Assembly (NCBI RefSeq): GCF_014203755.1
Contig: NZ_JACHJS010000001.1
Location: 4,216,001-4,280,000, forward strand
DNA from: Saccharothrix violaceirubra
Lineage (GTDB): Bacteria > Actinomycetota > Actinomycetes > Mycobacteriales > Pseudonocardiaceae
Direction: 5' to 3'
DNA length: 64,000 nucleotides
In this document: one piece after another, positions 60,432 through 64,000 of the stretch
Layout of the letters: each line of letters begins with the position of its first letter
Numbering within the stretch: the stretch's first letter is position 1
Translations under genes and position numbers: made by a program
Notes under the pieces: model-generated
Database searches by the model: none
What the model saw: the letters and a program-made list of their open reading frames with translations, nothing else
Told to the model about the DNA's origin: nothing

Positions 60432-62081
60432 ATGGCAGAACGGGAGTCCGACGTGACAGCTGGCCTGGACCACGTGCTCACCGCGCACCAGCCGTTCGGC
60501 CCCATCGTCACGGAGGACGTCGTCCACCTCGGACCCGACACCGCGGACCGGCTGTTCGACCGCTCCAACCGGAGCTACCGGCAGGCCGCGGGAGAGGACA
60601 CGCCCACCTACATCATCGGGCGCAAAGGCGCGGGCAAGACCGCATTCCTGATGGGCTCGAATCATGTCGCGGGACCGGCGCGCGAGGTGTTGCGGACCGA
60701 GAACGTCTACCACGAGATGCTGAAAGTCCTCACCACCTACAGCCGCGATCACGAGCCTTTCGTCGACCAGCGCGCCGAGATCTGGCAGGCGCTGTTCGAG
60801 CACGTGGCCATGCTGCACGCGTGGAGCGGGTTCGACGGCGACGACCGACGGGGCCGGCTCAACACCATCGCGGGCTACCTCGGCCGCTCGACCGAACCCG
60901 GCGTCACCGGGACGGCCGTGGCCGAGCGGTTCCTCGTCGCGTTGCGCCGCCGCCTGCTCGACCACGGCGGCGAAGGCCTGAGCGAGGCCATCGCCAACGT
61001 CACGCACGACGGCCAGGTCCCGTTCGGGGCGGCCCGCGCGGCGACGCTGGACCTGCTCGCCGAACGCCCGCGCCCGCTGCTGGTCGTCATGGACAACCTG
61101 GAGGACCTGCACCTGCGGCTGCCGGAACTCACGCCCGCGCTCACCGGACTGTTCCGCTGCGCGGGCACCGTGATCGCACGCCACCACGGCCACCGGCCGT
61201 ACGGCGTGCAGATCTGCCTGCCGTCCGAGCTGTTCGACAAGATCCACGAGTTGGCCGCCGCGCCCGAGAAGGACCTGCGCGGCCGGTACCTCAAGATCTA
61301 CTGGACGGCACCGGAACTGCTCCGGCTCACCGCCAACCGGCTGGTGCTGTTCCTGCGGACCCACCACCCCGAGCAGTTGGCCATGCTCGAACGCCGCGCC
61401 GCGCACAACGACGAGCCCGACCCGGCGATCGCCGTGCTGCGCGCGGCCCTGCCCGACCGCGTCCGGTCCGGACTGGACATCGACGAGGACCCACTGGCCT
61501 ACCTGCTGCGACACACCCAACTGCTGCCCCGGCACCTGATCCAGATCCTCAACAGCGTGTTCAGCCGGCGCGACCGGGGCTCGACACCGTGGGACGTCAC
61601 CCCGGCGGCCGTGCTCGCGGGCACGCGGTACGCCGAGCACCCGCTGGTGGCCGGGGTGCTCGCCGCGTACCAGACCTCCTACCCGCTGGCGGGCGCGGTG
61701 CTGCGAAGACTCGCGGGCCGGATCGACTTGTCGTTCCCGGCCCGCGGCCTGCACCGCGTCTACAACCAGCAGGGCATCCGCAAGCTCACCGGCCTGGACT
61801 TCGACGAGTTCCTGGCCATGCTGTTCACGCTCGGCGTGCTCGGCGTCCGGTTCGACCAGACCGGCCGCTACAACAAGGCGCACTTCCAGTACACGTTCGA
61901 CTACGACCTCATCGCCCGCGAGGACGCCGACCAGCTCTGCGTGCACCCGCTGTTCACGCGCTACCTGCTGGAACGGTCGCTGCCCCGGCTGCGTGAGGCG
62001 GGCGCCCACGCCACCTACCCGTACGGCTGCGACCCGCGCGGCGAGGACTACCGCGACGCGTTCGGCTACCTGGACCCGTGA
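60432..62081 (+). CDS. P-loop ATPase of unknown family, paired with patatin-like phospholipase
   Basis: About 549 residues, soluble. Walker A IIGRKGAGKTAF (61-72) and Walker B LLVVMDNLEDLHLR (about 214-227) mark an AAA/STAND-like ATPase; the rest is helical, with a winged-helix-like C-terminal part (about 470-530, GIRKLTGLDFDEFLAMLFTLGVLGV). A family name is not recognised. I prefer ATG 60432; an in-frame GTG at 60360 would add 24 residues of unstructured sequence. It sits 13 bases before the phospholipase gene, which has a clear ribosome site, so the two form an operon. A sensor/effector relationship is inferred from this pairing only. Confidence 0.75.
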   Translation: MAERESDVTAGLDHVLTAHQPFGPIVTEDVVHLGPDTADRLFDRSNRSYRQAAGEDTPTYIIGRKGAGKTAFLMGSNHVAGPAREVLRTENVYHEMLKVLTTYSRDHEPFVDQRAEIWQALFEHVAMLHAWSGFDGDDRRGRLNTIAGYLGRSTEPGVTGTAVAERFLVALRRRLLDHGGEGLSEAIANVTHDGQVPFGAARAATLDLLAERPRPLLVVMDNLEDLHLRLPELTPALTGLFRCAGTVIARHHGHRPYGVQICLPSELFDKIHELAAAPEKDLRGRYLKIYWTAPELLRLTANRLVLFLRTHHPEQLAMLERRAAHNDEPDPAIAVLRAALPDRVRSGLDIDEDPLAYLLRHTQLLPRHLIQILNSVFSRRDRGSTPWDVTPAAVLAGTRYAEHPLVAGVLAAYQTSYPLAGAVLRRLAGRIDLSFPARGLHRVYNQQGIRKLTGLDFDEFLAMLFTLGVLGVRFDQTGRYNKAHFQYTFDYDLIAREDADQLCVHPLFTRYLLERSLPRLREAGAHATYPYGCDPRGEDYRDAFGYLDP

Positions 62082-62094
62082 GAGGGGTGTCGTC

Positions 62095-64000
62095 GTGCCG
62101 ATCGCACCACGGCCACGCGGCGACGCGCCCGGCGTCGCCGCCGAGTACGTCGCCGAGCCGCCCGAGGGGCTGCGCATCGGCATCGCGCTGTCCGGCGGCG
62201 GCGTGCGCTCGGCGGCGTTCAACCTCGGCGCGGTGCAGGCGTTGCGGGAACGGGGCGTGCTCGACAACGCCGAGTACCTCGCGGCCGTGTCCGGCGGCAA
62301 CTACGTCGCGAGCGCGCTGGCCATCTCGGCGGCGCGCTCGGACCCGGTGCTGGAGAACGGGAAACCGCTGTGGGGACGGGGTTCCCCGGAGGAGCGGTAC
62401 CTGCGCCGGCACACCGACTACCTGGCGCCGGGCCTGGTCGGCAAGCTGTGGCTGGTGGCCGGGGTGGTCTACGGGTTCGTGCTGAACTACCTGCCGTTCG
62501 TGCTCAGCGCGGTGGTGCTGGGCCGGGTCGCCGGGTGGGGCCTGGCGGCGTTGGGCGTGCGCCTGTCGGACCTGCGGCTCAACGGGTTGTCGATGCCCGC
62601 GTCGCCGGTGCTCGTCGGGTTGCTGCTGGTGGGCGCGGCGGCGTTCGTGGGCGCGTTGCTGCTCGTGCTGTACCGGCGGTGGTTCAAGAACGACAACCCC
62701 GGCGACTACGGCGAGTCCCTGTCGGAGAAGGCCGCTTCCGCCCTGCTGATCACGACCGGCGTCGTGGTGACGGCGCTGGCGTTGCCCCCGGCCGCCCAGC
62801 TGTACGGGGTCGCGTCCCGCACGGTGCTGGCGTGGGTGTTCGGCGAACCCGCGGAACGGTTCGGCACGCTCACCGGACGGCTCGTCGTGGCGTTCGTGTG
62901 GCTGGTGGTCTCGCTGCTGTCGGCCTCGGTCGCGCTGGTGCTCAGCCGCCGGTTCCGGGCGCGGCGGTCGATGCTGGTGCTGTCGTCGGCGGCGGGCGCG
63001 GGTCTGCTGTTCGTGCCGCTGCTGTCCTCGTTGGAGCATTCGACGCGCACGGGCCTGCGCTCGCCGTCGGACGCGGTCGGCGTGGGCGTGATGCTGGCGG
63101 TGCTGCTGGCCATGGCCGTGTTCGTGCACAACCGCCGCTACTCGATGCACCTGTTCTACCGGGAGCGGCTCAACAGCGCGTTCGCGTTGGAACGCCGGGT
63201 CGACGACCGGGGTCGGGTGGTGGCCGCGCCGATCGCGTTCCACGAGCGCCTGTACTTCTCCGACCTGGAGCCGGTGACGAAGGTGCCGAAACTGGTCGTG
63301 TGCTGCGCGGTCAACCTCGCCTCGGACGTGCCGGTGGGCCGGTTCGCGGAGTCGTTCACGTTCGAACGCGACGTCAGCGGCGGCCCGCTGTTCGGCTACC
63401 GGTCAACGGCCGAGGTCGAGCAGCGGGGCGGGTTGCCCGGCACGCAGTTGACCCTGCCGTCGATCATGGCCGTGTCGGGTGCCGCCCTGTCGCCGATGAT
63501 GGGCCGGTTCACCTATCCCCCGCTGCGCTTCCTCATGGCGTTGACGAACGTGCGCCTGGGCGTGTGGATCCGCAACCCGTTGCACCCCGCCTGGCGGGAG
63601 CCGCGCACGCCGCCGCGCACCGCGCTCGGCCGACTGGTCGCCATGGTGCGCAACGGGTGGCTGGAACCCGGGGCCTGGTACGTGCTGCGCGAGGCGATCG
63701 GCGCGGCGCGGGCCAAGCACCGCTACATCCACCTGACCGACGGCGGCCACTGGGAGAACCTGGGCCTGGTCGAGCTGCTGCGCCGGCGGTGCACGCACGT
63801 GCTGTGCTTCGACGCGAGCGGCAACGGCGGACTGGACATCGGCCGGGCCATGGCGTTGGCACGCAGCGAACTCGGCGTGGACATCGATCTCGATCCCGGA
63901 CCGGTGCTGTCCGACGAGGACGGTGTCAGCCGGGAGATGACGGCGGCAGGCGAGGTGCGCTACCCGTCGTCCGGCGAGGAGCGCGGCCAGATCGTCTACG
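62095..64000 (+). CDS. Membrane patatin-like phospholipase (3' end outside window)
   Basis: At least 635 residues; the gene runs off the right edge. The patatin oxyanion motif SGGGVRSAAF (33-42) and nucleophile region AAVSGGNY with Ser66 precede a central section of about five or six hydrophobic segments (about 120-350), then the catalytic-acid motif TDGGHWENLG with Asp549. The membrane segments inserted between nucleophile and Asp are unusual for patatins, which are normally soluble. The expected reaction is hydrolysis of membrane phospholipid acyl esters. The GTG start is preceded by GAGAGGGG. Coupling to the ATPase suggests regulated membrane damage or remodelling; that is inference. Confidence 0.85.
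   Translation, partial: MPIAPRPRGDAPGVAAEYVAEPPEGLRIGIALSGGGVRSAAFNLGAVQALRERGVLDNAEYLAAVSGGNYVASALAISAARSDPVLENGKPLWGRGSPEERYLRRHTDYLAPGLVGKLWLVAGVVYGFVLNYLPFVLSAVVLGRVAGWGLAALGVRLSDLRLNGLSMPASPVLVGLLLVGAAAFVGALLLVLYRRWFKNDNPGDYGESLSEKAASALLITTGVVVTALALPPAAQLYGVASRTVLAWVFGEPAERFGTLTGRLVVAFVWLVVSLLSASVALVLSRRFRARRSMLVLSSAAGAGLLFVPLLSSLEHSTRTGLRSPSDAVGVGVMLAVLLAMAVFVHNRRYSMHLFYRERLNSAFALERRVDDRGRVVAAPIAFHERLYFSDLEPVTKVPKLVVCCAVNLASDVPVGRFAESFTFERDVSGGPLFGYRSTAEVEQRGGLPGTQLTLPSIMAVSGAALSPMMGRFTYPPLRFLMALTNVRLGVWIRNPLHPAWREPRTPPRTALGRLVAMVRNGWLEPGAWYVLREAIGAARAKHRYIHLTDGGHWENLGLVELLRRRCTHVLCFDASGNGGLDIGRAMALARSELGVDIDLDPGPVLSDEDGVSREMTAAGEVRYPSSGEERGQIVY

Overview
This window is very GC-rich with strongly GC-biased third codon positions, many GTG starts and many 4-base ATGA/GTGA gene overlaps. 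Together with a modular type I polyketide synthase, a BTAD/AfsR-type regulator, HAF-repeat secreted proteins, a zf-HC2 anti-sigma factor and a DrrAB-type exporter, this points to a filamentous actinomycete. The gene content fits Pseudonocardiales (Saccharothrix/Actinosynnema-like), but the genus is an inference.

Layout. 1-19680 (minus strand): the first genes of a cis-AT modular PKS. Transcription runs right to left from a 5477-residue starter protein (KSQ loading module plus three extension modules) to a one-module 1018-residue protein, then to a third PKS protein cut by the window edge. Extension module 1 has KS, DH, KR and ACP but no AT; an Ala/Ser/Val/Thr-rich insert lies in its KS-AT linker. 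19941-25837: a calerythrin-like EF-hand protein, an M20 peptidase, a LysR regulator, a coupled alkylation-repair pair (Ogt and an Ada-AlkA fusion) and a divergent class A beta-lactamase lipoprotein.

26074-30526 (plus): a tight four-gene operon of a TIR protein, a STAND-like P-loop ATPase, an SPFH/band-7 protein and a membrane protein. A short GQVGDR-centred motif is shared between the C-terminus of the TIR protein and the N-terminus of the ATPase. This is the best candidate in the window for an undescribed immune-type system.

30576-39010 (minus): a fully coupled operon of ROK regulator, lipoprotein solute-binding protein, two Dpp-type permeases, a formylglycine-type sulfatase and a double ABC ATPase. 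A TauD/AtsK-like dioxygenase (39317-40252) is divergent from it; together they suggest uptake and cleavage of organosulfur compounds. 40370-42420: an orphan LigD-type polymerase and small membrane proteins.

42417-47913 (minus): a second coupled operon of uncharacterised genes: a membrane protein with a degenerate P-loop, a 40-codon ORF with ATGA overlaps at both ends, a HerA/DUF87-type ATPase and two small proteins. 48173-53047: a beta-helix lipoprotein, a kinase-like protein and two tandem HAF-repeat secreted proteins. 53077-56658: an ECF sigma factor, a divergent zf-HC2 membrane anti-sigma factor, and a DrrAB-like ABC exporter preceded by a long hairpin-rich leader that may hide its ribosome-binding site. 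56701-64000: a small beta-rich protein, an AfsR-like regulator, and a P-loop ATPase followed by a membrane patatin-like phospholipase cut by the window end. Two short arrays of a 22-bp intergenic repeat (about 40271 and 60267) appear to belong to one dispersed family. No rRNA, tRNA, CRISPR array or insertion sequence was recognised.
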